Below, one piece after another: positions 22,618 to 29,942 of a stretch of DNA of 64,000 bases. The notes under the pieces were generated by a model. The model made no database searches, was not told where the DNA came from, and worked only from the letters and a program-made list of their open reading frames with translations. Each line of letters begins with the position of its first letter. Positions within the stretch are counted from its first letter, which is position 1. Source of the stretch: Chromohalobacter moromii (GTDB lineage: Bacteria; Pseudomonadota; Gammaproteobacteria; Pseudomonadales; Halomonadaceae); NCBI RefSeq assembly GCF_023091865.1, contig NZ_JAHXDI010000003.1, forward strand, positions 372,001 through 436,000, written 5' to 3'. Both the position numbers and the translations under genes were made by a program.

Positions 22618-23985
22618 ATGTCTTACAAGTCTCATTCGCACGCGCAGTGGTCCTCTCGTATGGCCTTTGTGCTGGCCGCCGTCGGCTCGTCGGTCGGTCT
22701 AGGCAATATCTGGAAATTCCCTTACATGACCGGCGAAAGCGGGGGTGGCGCTTTCGTTCTGGTGTATCTGATTTGCATCTTCCTGGTCGGCTTGCCGATG
22801 TTGATGTCCGAATGGCTGCTTGGGCGACTGGGCCAGAAGAACCCTATCTCGACGATGGGCGACATCACGCGGCGCCTCAAGCGCAGCCGTGCTTGGGTAT
22901 TGATCGGCGTAGCCGGGATTCTCGGCGCGTATTTGATTCTTTCGTTCTATAGCGTCATTGGGGGCTGGGCACTGGCCTACATTCGCATGGCCGTGGTCGA
23001 CACTTTCAGCGGACTGGATAACGATAGCGTTGGCACCCTATTCGGCAATCTGCTGGCAAGTCCCGTGGAATTGCTGCTCTGGCATAGCCTGTTCATGATC
23101 ATGACGATCGGTGTCGTGGTGGGCGGCGTTGCCGGTGGCCTGGAGCGCGCGGCGAAAACCCTGATGCCAACATTGGCGGTGCTGCTGGTGGTGCTCGTCG
23201 GCTATGCCGCGACGACCGGCGCGTTCGCCGAAGGGGCGGCTTACCTATTTACGCCGGACTTCTCCAAGATCACCCGTGACGGCATCCTCGCCGCGCTGGG
23301 GCATGCCTTCTTCACCTTGAGTCTGGGCATGGGCATCATGATGGCGTATGGCTCGTATCTCTCCGATGACGTCAACATCGGTCGCTCGGCGCTCATCGTC
23401 GTGGTCATGGATACTGTCATCGCCTTGCTTGCCGGGCTGGCCATTTTCCCTATCGTGTTTGCCAATGGGCTAGATGCGGCTGCGGGTCCAGGCCTGATTT
23501 TCCAGACCCTACCGCTGGCGTTCGGCAACATGGCCGGTGGTTGGCTGTTCGGGTTGCTGTTCTTCGTGCTGCTGGTGTTCGCGGCGTGGACCTCGGCGAT
23601 CTCATTACTGGAACCGCTGGTGGAATGGATCGAGGAGCGCTCACCACTGTCGCGCGTGGGCTCGACCATCGTCGCGGGGCTGGCGACCTGGGCCTTGGGG
23701 CTGGCCACCGTGCTGTCGTTCAACATCTGGGGGGATTTCGCACCGCTGGGCATGTTCGACAAGTTCGCCGGCATGACCATCTTCGACTTGCTCGATTATG
23801 TCACCAGCAAGCTGCTGCTACCGCTGACCGGCTTGGCGACCGTGATGTTCGTGGGCTGGTTCATGGGGCGCGACGAACTACGCTCGCAGCTCAACATGAG
23901 CGATGGCGCCTTCACCCTATGGCGCGTGGCGGTACGTTTCATCGCGCCCATCGGCGTGGTGATCGTCTTCGTCAGCAGCCTCTGA
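22618..23985 (+). CDS. Sodium-dependent transporter, NSS (neurotransmitter:sodium symporter) family
   Basis: A LeuT-fold secondary transporter that should take up an amino acid or related solute with Na+. The ATG at 22618 follows AGGTGA and gives 455 residues, a usual bacterial length. The N-terminal SSVGLGNIWKFPYMTGESGGGA-type motif (seen from about residue 22) contributes the sodium and substrate sites. Eleven or so membrane helices can be traced. The substrate cannot be told from sequence. The gene ends just before a hairpin terminator. Confidence 0.92.
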   Translation: MSYKSHSHAQWSSRMAFVLAAVGSSVGLGNIWKFPYMTGESGGGAFVLVYLICIFLVGLPMLMSEWLLGRLGQKNPISTMGDITRRLKRSRAWVLIGVAGILGAYLILSFYSVIGGWALAYIRMAVVDTFSGLDNDSVGTLFGNLLASPVELLLWHSLFMIMTIGVVVGGVAGGLERAAKTLMPTLAVLLVVLVGYAATTGAFAEGAAYLFTPDFSKITRDGILAALGHAFFTLSLGMGIMMAYGSYLSDDVNIGRSALIVVVMDTVIALLAGLAIFPIVFANGLDAAAGPGLIFQTLPLAFGNMAGGWLFGLLFFVLLVFAAWTSAISLLEPLVEWIEERSPLSRVGSTIVAGLATWALGLATVLSFNIWGDFAPLGMFDKFAGMTIFDLLDYVTSKLLLPLTGLATVMFVGWFMGRDELRSQLNMSDGAFTLWRVAVRFIAPIGVVIVFVSSL

Positions 23986-24039
23986 GCGTTATCCGGCGTG
24001 GGCCAATATAGCCCGCGCCGGGCTTGGAAAGCCCTTCCA

Positions 24040-24085
24040 GGCACGCGATGCACGGCGAGGTTTCTCATGCATCGCGTGCCTATTT
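24040..24085. terminator. Bidirectional terminator between the NSS transporter and a small minus-strand gene
   Basis: GGCACGCGATGCA (24040-24052) and its exact complement TGCATCGCGTGCC (24068-24080) form a 13-bp stem with a 15-nt loop. TATTTA follows on the plus strand. Two genes converge here, so it may serve both. Confidence 0.65.
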
Positions 24086-24278
24086 ACTGCCAGTCGTCAT
24101 AATCGACGATATTCCGCTCCAGACGCTTGAATTCCTGATGCAGCTCAATACCGCGCCGCGCCCGCAGATAGCGTGTCGCCGCACTCTTTTTGCGTTGCTC
24201 ATGTTCGAGCATTTCCAGGCTCATATGAATGTCTAGCAGCTCGCTTTTCAAGGATTGAAGATGTGCGGCATTGCGCAT
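24084..24278 (-). CDS. Small hypothetical protein, helical and charged
   Basis: A 64-residue protein beginning MRNAAHLQSLKSELLDIHM; the ATG at 24278 follows AGGAG at a good spacing, so I prefer it to an upstream in-frame codon. It is almost entirely helical and rich in Glu, Arg and Leu (MSLEMLEHEQRKKSAATRYL), ending in the acidic NIVDYDDWQ. There is no signal peptide or membrane segment. The shape suggests a small coiled-coil partner protein. I do not recognise its function. Confidence 0.75.
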   Translation of the reverse strand: MRNAAHLQSLKSELLDIHMSLEMLEHEQRKKSAATRYLRARRGIELHQEFKRLERNIVDYDDWQ

Positions 24279-24475
24279 ATCGAATCTCCTAGTCGTCCTT
24301 ATAACTGTCTTATTGTCATTGAACCGGTTCCGCTTGACATTCTTACTATAACGCACTTGACAGAATTATGACGTCAAGGATGAAACGGGCGTTTTTTCTC
24401 CCTTCAACGCCTGCGGCATACTAGAATCGAATTTGTTTTCACGTCGTTGTTGGTCAGCCAAGGAGTCGCGCCATC

Positions 24476-25339
24476 ATGAGCAGTGCCCTGTTCGACGAGA
24501 TGAGACGCCGCATGGAGCACTTTCGGCGCTCTGAGCAGAAGGTGGCGCGCTTCGTGTTGCGTCATCCCGAGGACGTCATCCACATGCGCATCGTCGATCT
24601 AGCCACCGAAGCCAAGGTTAGCGAACCCACCGTGGTGCGTTTCTGCCGTGCGTTAGGGTGTAACGGTTTCCAGGACTTCAAGCTCAAGCTGGCGCAGATG
24701 CTCGCTACGGGTAGTCAGTTCGCGCAGTTCTCGATGAACGATAGTGACAGCGTCGCCGAATTTGCCCACAACATTTTCGACTCCACCGTGGGCACGTTGC
24801 TGTCGGTGCGCGATCGGCTCGATCACGCCGCACTGGGCAAGGCGGTCAACGCCCTGGCCATGGCCAATCGCGTGGAGTTCTACGGTTTCGGCGCCTCGGG
24901 CGCGGTGGCGTTCGATGCCCAGCACAAGTTCTTCCGCCTGCAGATATCCACTGCGGCTTATTCCGACCCGCACATGCAGAACATGTCGGCGGTAACGCTG
25001 ACGCCTCGCGACGTGGTAGTCGCCATCTCCCAGACCGGACGCACCCGGGCGCTGGTGGCCAGCGTGCGTCTGGCCCGCGAGACCGGGGCCACGGTGATCG
25101 GGCTATGTCCTAGCGATTCGCCGCTGGCAAGCGAAGTCACTCTGCCGCTTTATATCGATGTGCACGAGGACACCGAAATCTACACCCCGATGAGCTCGCG
25201 CGTGGCGCATCTGGTGATCGTCGACGTACTCGCCGTGGGCGTGGCCAAGACACGTGGGCCCAAGCTCGCCGAGCAACTTCAATCGGTGAAGAAAAGCCTG
25301 GTTCCGTTGCGTTATCCCGACGCCGACGAAGACCCCTAG
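24476..25339 (+). CDS. hexR: RpiR-family regulator of central carbon metabolism, HexR-like
   Basis: A 287-residue regulator with an N-terminal RpiR helix-turn-helix (about residues 36-60, VSEPTVVRFCRALG) and a C-terminal SIS domain that binds phosphosugars (ISQTGRTRALVASVRLA). It aligns along its whole length with what I recall of E. coli HexR, including the ending around EDTEIYTPMSSRVAHL. HexR responds to 2-keto-3-deoxy-6-phosphogluconate and controls Entner-Doudoroff and related genes. None of those targets lies beside it, so the specific role is inferred from similarity only. The repeat element copy 2 starts right after its stop codon. Confidence 0.85.
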   Translation: MSSALFDEMRRRMEHFRRSEQKVARFVLRHPEDVIHMRIVDLATEAKVSEPTVVRFCRALGCNGFQDFKLKLAQMLATGSQFAQFSMNDSDSVAEFAHNIFDSTVGTLLSVRDRLDHAALGKAVNALAMANRVEFYGFGASGAVAFDAQHKFFRLQISTAAYSDPHMQNMSAVTLTPRDVVVAISQTGRTRALVASVRLARETGATVIGLCPSDSPLASEVTLPLYIDVHEDTEIYTPMSSRVAHLVIVDVLAVGVAKTRGPKLAEQLQSVKKSLVPLRYPDADEDP

Positions 25340-25341
25340 GC

Positions 25342-25473
25342 TTGTACGAAAACTGGCTGCGCTCGCCAATACAGCGTTAAAAATCGCCTCAAAATGCTCA
25401 TTTACAACTCGTAAACTCCGCTTTTTCGTTGATTTTGCCTTGTCTAGCCTTCGCTCGCCGACTTTTCGTACAA
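25342..25473. repeat. Dispersed 132-bp element with inverted ends, copy 2
   Basis: This is the better preserved copy of the element also found at 14336-14468. The ends are exact 11-bp inverted repeats, TTGTACGAAAA (25342-25352) and TTTTCGTACAA (25463-25473). A central stem TTTAC/GTAAA lies at 25401-25415. The minus strand is open and reads SLRVVNEHFEAIFNAV, close to the peptide in copy 1. It begins three bases after the hexR stop codon and lies before uvrD. Confidence 0.82.
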
Positions 25474-25565
25474 CCCTTAGCCGGCTGGCGGATCGCGAGC
25501 GAACGAAGCCGAGACCGCTTGTGCTAAGCTGTGCGCTCATTTCGCAATGCCAAGATACGTGATCC

Positions 25566-27785
25566 ATGGACGACGTTTCGCCGGGCGACGTTTCGCCGCT
25601 ACTCGACTCGCTGAATACGGCCCAGCGCGAGGCCGTGAGCCATCCACAGGGCAATTTGCTGGTGCTGGCCGGTGCCGGCTCAGGCAAGACGCGTGTCCTG
25701 GTGCATCGTATCGCCTGGTTATTGCAGGTCGAAGGACTGTCGCCCTACGCGATTCTCGCCGTAACCTTCACCAACAAGGCGGCACGCGAGATGCGCACGC
25801 GTCTCGAGGCGCTGCTGGGATTGTCGCTGCGCAACATGTGGGTGGGTACGTTCCACTCCATCGCGCACCGCCTGCTACGCACCCACTGGCACGACGCGCG
25901 CCTGCCCCAGCATTTCCAGATCATCGATAGCGACGATCAACTGCGCCTGGTCAAGCGCCTGCTCAAGGACCATCGCATCGACGCTGAGCGCTTCCCGCCC
26001 AAGCAGGTGCAATATTTCATCGGTGGCTGCAAGGAAGAGGGGCTGCGCGCCCATCAGGTCCAGACCCATGGCGATACCTACATGGGCCAGATGGTCGAGC
26101 TCTACGAGCGCTATCAACTGGCGTGCGAACGCGCCGGTCTGGTCGACTTCGGTGAATTGCTACTGCGCGGCCTGGAACTGCTGCGCGACAACCCGTCCCT
26201 GCTGGCGCATTATCGCGAGCGTTTCGGTCATCTGCTGGTCGACGAATTCCAGGACACCAATACCTTGCAGTACGCCTGGCTCAAGCTGCTGGCCGGCGAT
26301 CGCGCGGGCATGACCGTGGTCGGCGACGACGATCAGTCGATCTACGGCTGGCGCGGGGCCAAGGTCGAGAATATCCGGCGCTTCGCCGAGGAATTCCCCG
26401 CGACAACGACGGTGCGCCTGGAGCAGAACTACCGCTCGACGAGTGCCATTCTCGAGGCCGCGAACACGCTGATCAGTCATAACGCCGGGCGCATGGGCAA
26501 GGAGCTTTGGACCGATGGCGTTCACGGTGAGCCGATCTCGGTCTACGCCGGCTTCAACGACCTCGACGAGGCCCGCTTCATCGTCGATACCCTCAACGAG
26601 GAAGTGAACAAGGGCAGTGCGCGGCATGACATCGCGATTCTCTATCGTTCCAACGCCCAGTCACGGGTGCTCGAGGAGGCACTGATCCGCAGTGGCGTGT
26701 CCTATCGTATCTACGGTGGCCAACGCTTCTACGAGCGTCTCGAGATCAAGAACGCCCTGGCGTATCTCCGCTTGACGTTGACGCGCGACGACGATGCCTC
26801 GCTGGAGCGGGTGATCAACGTGCCGGCGCGCGGTATCGGTACGCGCACCGTGGAAGTGCTGCGCGAGCGGGCTCGTACGCAGTCAGTTTCATTGTGGCAA
26901 GCCTTGCACGATAGCCTCAGTGAGGGATTGTTAAAGGGGCGCGCGGCCAGTGCGCTCTCGGCATTTTCGGAGCTGATCGAGCGCCTCGACAACGATACCG
27001 CCGGCATGGCGCTGCATGAACTGATCGAGCATGTCCTGCAGACCACTGGGCTGCTCGAGCATCACCGCAACGAAAAAGGCGAGAAGGGCCAGGCGCGTGT
27101 CGAGAACCTCGAGGAATTGATCAACGCGGCGCGCAACTTCGCTCAGGGCGATCCGTTCTCGTTGCAGGAAGTCGGCGAGGGGGCGGCGGCACTGGAGCCA
27201 TTCCTGGCCGAGGCCGCCCTCAACGCCGGCGATCACGAAGCCGACGATTTCGAGGACAGCGTGCAGTTGATGACGCTGCACTCGGCCAAGGGGCTGGAGT
27301 TTCCGGTGGTATTCGTCGCCGGGATCGAAGAAGGGCTGTTTCCGCACAAGATGTCGCTGGAAGAACCGGGGCGTCTCGAGGAAGAGCGACGCCTGTGCTA
27401 TGTCGGGGTGACCCGCGCCATGCGTAAGTTGTATCTGACGCATGCCGAGATTCGTCGCTTGCATGGCAAGGAAACCTTCTCGCGGCCGTCGCGCTTTTTG
27501 CATGAGTTGCCTGAGTCGTTGCTCGAGGAGGTGCGTCTGCGTGGCCAGGTCTCACGGCCGGTTTCCACGCGGCCGAACCGCGGTCTCTCTCAGCAGCAGA
27601 GCGTATCGAGCGATGATGACCAGCCGTCGTTGAGTCTGGGGCAGCGGGTCAGTCATCCGGTCTTCGGCGAGGGTGTGATCATCAATGCCGAGGGCGAAGG
27701 CGCCAGGGCGCGCGTGCATATTAGCTTCGAGGACGAGGGCGACAAATGGTTGGTGCTGGGATTCGCCAAGCTGACGCCGTTATGA
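25566..27785 (+). CDS. uvrD: DNA helicase II (UvrD)
   Basis: An SF1A 3'-5' helicase used in nucleotide excision repair and mismatch repair. The 739-residue protein starts MDDVSPGDVSPLLDSLN and has Walker A GAGSGKT at residues 36-42. Motif II is VDEFQDTN, motif III VGDDDQSIYGWRG and motif VI VGVTRAMRKL. The C-terminal Tudor-like segment LGQRVSHPVFGEGVIINAEG, which binds RNA polymerase in E. coli, marks it as UvrD rather than Rep. It stands alone after the repeat element and before a PsiE-like gene. Confidence 0.96.
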   Translation: MDDVSPGDVSPLLDSLNTAQREAVSHPQGNLLVLAGAGSGKTRVLVHRIAWLLQVEGLSPYAILAVTFTNKAAREMRTRLEALLGLSLRNMWVGTFHSIAHRLLRTHWHDARLPQHFQIIDSDDQLRLVKRLLKDHRIDAERFPPKQVQYFIGGCKEEGLRAHQVQTHGDTYMGQMVELYERYQLACERAGLVDFGELLLRGLELLRDNPSLLAHYRERFGHLLVDEFQDTNTLQYAWLKLLAGDRAGMTVVGDDDQSIYGWRGAKVENIRRFAEEFPATTTVRLEQNYRSTSAILEAANTLISHNAGRMGKELWTDGVHGEPISVYAGFNDLDEARFIVDTLNEEVNKGSARHDIAILYRSNAQSRVLEEALIRSGVSYRIYGGQRFYERLEIKNALAYLRLTLTRDDDASLERVINVPARGIGTRTVEVLRERARTQSVSLWQALHDSLSEGLLKGRAASALSAFSELIERLDNDTAGMALHELIEHVLQTTGLLEHHRNEKGEKGQARVENLEELINAARNFAQGDPFSLQEVGEGAAALEPFLAEAALNAGDHEADDFEDSVQLMTLHSAKGLEFPVVFVAGIEEGLFPHKMSLEEPGRLEEERRLCYVGVTRAMRKLYLTHAEIRRLHGKETFSRPSRFLHELPESLLEEVRLRGQVSRPVSTRPNRGLSQQQSVSSDDDQPSLSLGQRVSHPVFGEGVIINAEGEGARARVHISFEDEGDKWLVLGFAKLTPL

Positions 27786-27816
27786 GTCGTAAGCACAACA
27801 TAAACGAGACGCAACG

Positions 27817-28272
27817 ATGAAGAAGTGGTTTCCCGAGTTGATGGATCAGTGGTCGCAGCTTTCCGGCTATCAACGTTTCGAGCGCCTGGTCTCGCTGGTC
27901 CTGACGGTGGCGATCGGCTTCGTGGTACTGGTGGCGTTGTATTATCTGGTCGTCCACGTGATCGAGTTGTTGTTCGTTCAGACCCGAGACCCGTTCGATT
28001 ACCGCGTCTTCCAGGCAGTGTTCGACATGATTCTCACGGTGCTGATCGCCATGGAATTCAACAATTCCATCGTGCGGACCATGGAAGGGCGCGGCGGCTT
28101 CATCCAGGTCGAGATCGTGGTGCTGATCGCGATCATGGCGCTGGTCCGCAAGTTCATGGTCATGGACATGGAAACTATCGAGCCCTTGAAGATCGTGGCC
28201 CTGGCCGCCGCAGTGCTGGCGCTGGGCCTGAGTTACTGGCTGGTGCGGCGCGGTGGCAACGGCTCGTCATAA
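27817..28272 (+). CDS. PsiE-like phosphate-starvation-inducible membrane protein
   Basis: A 151-residue membrane protein with four hydrophobic segments. FERLVSLVLTVAIGFVVLVA and the block VLIAMEFNNSIVRTMEGRGG resemble the PsiE family. PsiE is a phosphate-starvation-inducible protein of unknown molecular role in E. coli. Its position 650 bp before the pst operon fits a phosphate link, although I see no Pho box directly before it. It starts 31 bp after uvrD. Confidence 0.75.
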   Translation: MKKWFPELMDQWSQLSGYQRFERLVSLVLTVAIGFVVLVALYYLVVHVIELLFVQTRDPFDYRVFQAVFDMILTVLIAMEFNNSIVRTMEGRGGFIQVEIVVLIAIMALVRKFMVMDMETIEPLKIVALAAAVLALGLSYWLVRRGGNGSS

Positions 28273-28290
28273 CGGATCACCATAGGCGCC

Positions 28291-28695
28291 TTACGCCTCG
28301 GGGACGGGACGTATGCGGCCGTTGTCGTCCAGTGCCACCATTACGAAGCGTGCCTCGGTGACCTTGTAGCGCTCCTCGGGACTGCGCTCGTGTGGTGGAC
28401 GGATCCACACCTCGACATCGACCTTGATCGAGCTGCGCCCGACCTCACTGATTTTAGTGAAGATATTGACCATCGCGCCGATTCGTACCGGGCACAAGAA
28501 ATCCATGCTCTCGGTGGCAACCGTGGCGGTTCGGCCGCTTGCCAGGCGTCCCGCGGCGAGCTCGGCGGCCTGGTCCATCTGCGCGATGAGCCAGCCGCCG
28601 GGGATGTCGCCGTAGAGGTTGGTGTCCTGGCGCCGGGTGACGAGCTTGAGCGTGAGTTCGCCCTGCGGGGTCGGAATATCGTCGAGTTCATGCAT
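28291..28695 (-). CDS. yciA: Acyl-CoA thioester hydrolase, YciA type
   Basis: A 134-residue hotdog-fold thioesterase that hydrolyses acyl-CoA to free acid and CoA. The core motif DTNLYGDIPGGWLIAQMDQA carries the catalytic region of the acyl-CoA hydrolase branch, and SMDFLCPVRIGAMVNIF follows. Length and motif spacing fit YciA. It converges with the PsiE-like gene and is divergent from pstS; three 16-bp tandem repeats sit just upstream of its ATG. Confidence 0.88.
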   Translation of the reverse strand: MHELDDIPTPQGELTLKLVTRRQDTNLYGDIPGGWLIAQMDQAAELAAGRLASGRTATVATESMDFLCPVRIGAMVNIFTKISEVGRSSIKVDVEVWIRPPHERSPEERYKVTEARFVMVALDDNGRIRPVPEA

Positions 28696-28713
28696 GGTGT
28701 GGGTCCTGGCGAT

Positions 28714-28761
28714 TGTTGTTGTCGAGCACTGTTGTTGTCGAACATTGTTGTTATCGAGCGT
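28714..28761. repeat. Three tandem 16-bp repeats between yciA and pstS
   Basis: The units are TGTTGTTGTCGAGCAC (28714-28729), TGTTGTTGTCGAACAT (28730-28745) and TGTTGTTATCGAGCG plus one base (28746-28761). They fill the start of the divergent promoter region. Function unknown; they could be a regulator-binding array or a slipped-strand repeat. Confidence 0.8.
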
Positions 28762-28773
28762 AGCGCGCCGTTG

Positions 28774-28806
28774 CAGTCATCTCATGCCGTTGAGATCGTC
28801 TCATAG
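28774..28806 (+). promoter_or_regulatory. Degenerate Pho-box-like site upstream of pstS
   Basis: GTCA at 28776 and GTCT at 28798 are 22 bp apart, that is two 11-bp turns, with a poorer unit between them. PhoB boxes are made of 11-bp units containing GTCA. The match is weak, but the position before pstS fits. Confidence 0.35.
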
Positions 28807-28923
28807 TAAACGCCGCTGGGCCTCGACGACCAGTCGCCCGGCAAGGTGTTTTGCGCCGGGGCAGGCGTGACAACGGGGGCGAGAGCGTTGATCAGAAAAA
28901 AACGAACAGGGCGGTGCGCCACA

Positions 28924-29886
28924 GTGACCTTGCGATGTCGCGTGGCTATGACGCTAGGGGCATTGCTGTTGCCGATGATGGCGATGGCGGCGCCGTTAAG
29001 CGGCACACTGGGCTCGGTCGGCTCGGATACGCTGGGTGGTTTGATGACGCAATGGGGCGAACGGCTCAGCGCGCGTCATCCCGAGGTACGCTTGCAGGTA
29101 CAGGCCTCGGGTTCGGGGACTGCGCCGCCGGCGCTGGCCGAAGGGGTGACGCGCATCGGTGCCATGTCACGCCCCATGACCGAGGCCGAACGCGCCGACT
29201 TCATCGCCCGCCAGGGCCATCCACCGGTGGCGGTGCCGGTGGCACTGGACGCGCTGACGCTGTTCGTGCATCGCGACAATCCGTTGACCTCGCTGACATT
29301 GGCGCAGGTCGAGGCATTGTTCGCCGACACTCGCTTCTGCGATCAAGCGCCCGCTATCCGGCGCTGGGGCGCGCTAGGGCTCGACGGCGACTGGGCCTCA
29401 CGGCCGGTGGCGCGTTTCGGTCGCAACACAGCCTCCGGGTCGCATGCACTGTTCAAGCGGGAGGCCTTGTGCGGCGGTAATTTCCGCCGCGACGTCAACG
29501 AACTGCCGGGCTCCTCGGCGGTGGTGGCGGCGGTCGGCCGTTCCCGCGAGGCGATCGGCTATGCTGGCCTTGGCTATCCCACCGCGATGGTTAAGATACT
29601 GGCGTTGCGCGATGACCAGGGCACGCCGCGTCTACCTACGCACGACAACGTCGTCAGTGGACGCTATCCCCTCACGCGGCCTTTGTATATCTACGTCAAC
29701 CTGGCGCCGGGCGAGTCTTTGCCGCCCCTGGAGCGCGCCTTCTTCGATCTTGTGTTGTCGCCCGAGGGCCAGGCCGTGGTCGCTCGCCAAGGGTTCGTGC
29801 CCCTGCCAGAATCGCGCCTGGCCACTGCCAGGCGGGCGTTGCGGTTGCCACCCCTTGCCGATGTCACGCAATCGTCATCAAACTGA
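28924..29886 (+). CDS. pstS: Phosphate ABC transporter, periplasmic phosphate-binding protein
   Basis: The periplasmic binding protein that delivers phosphate to PstCAB. I used the GTG at 28924, giving a compact signal peptide (TLRCRVAMTLGALLLPMMAM then cleavage before APLSG); GTGs at 28846 and 28867 are alternatives, so the start is uncertain. The phosphate-loop motifs are GSDTLGGLM near the N-terminus, GSGTAPPAL and FGRNTASGSHALF. Length is about 320 residues, the shorter PstS type paired with long PstC/PstA in pseudomonads and relatives. It heads the pst cluster. Confidence 0.88.
   Translation: MTLRCRVAMTLGALLLPMMAMAAPLSGTLGSVGSDTLGGLMTQWGERLSARHPEVRLQVQASGSGTAPPALAEGVTRIGAMSRPMTEAERADFIARQGHPPVAVPVALDALTLFVHRDNPLTSLTLAQVEALFADTRFCDQAPAIRRWGALGLDGDWASRPVARFGRNTASGSHALFKREALCGGNFRRDVNELPGSSAVVAAVGRSREAIGYAGLGYPTAMVKILALRDDQGTPRLPTHDNVVSGRYPLTRPLYIYVNLAPGESLPPLERAFFDLVLSPEGQAVVARQGFVPLPESRLATARRALRLPPLADVTQSSSN
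29860..29886 (+). promoter_or_regulatory. Pho-box-like repeats at the 3' end of pstS
   Basis: GTCA at 29863 and GTCA at 29874 are exactly 11 bp apart (TGTCACGCAAT then CGTCATCAAAC), matching the unit structure of a PhoB box. The site overlaps the last codons of pstS, 57 bp before pstC. It could drive extra pstCAB expression or be a coincidence of coding sequence. Confidence 0.4.
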
Positions 29887-29942
29887 CGTAATCTGATGGT
29901 CTCACTTCATTGCAAGGCAACGCTTCGCCGCCGGGCTCGCCG

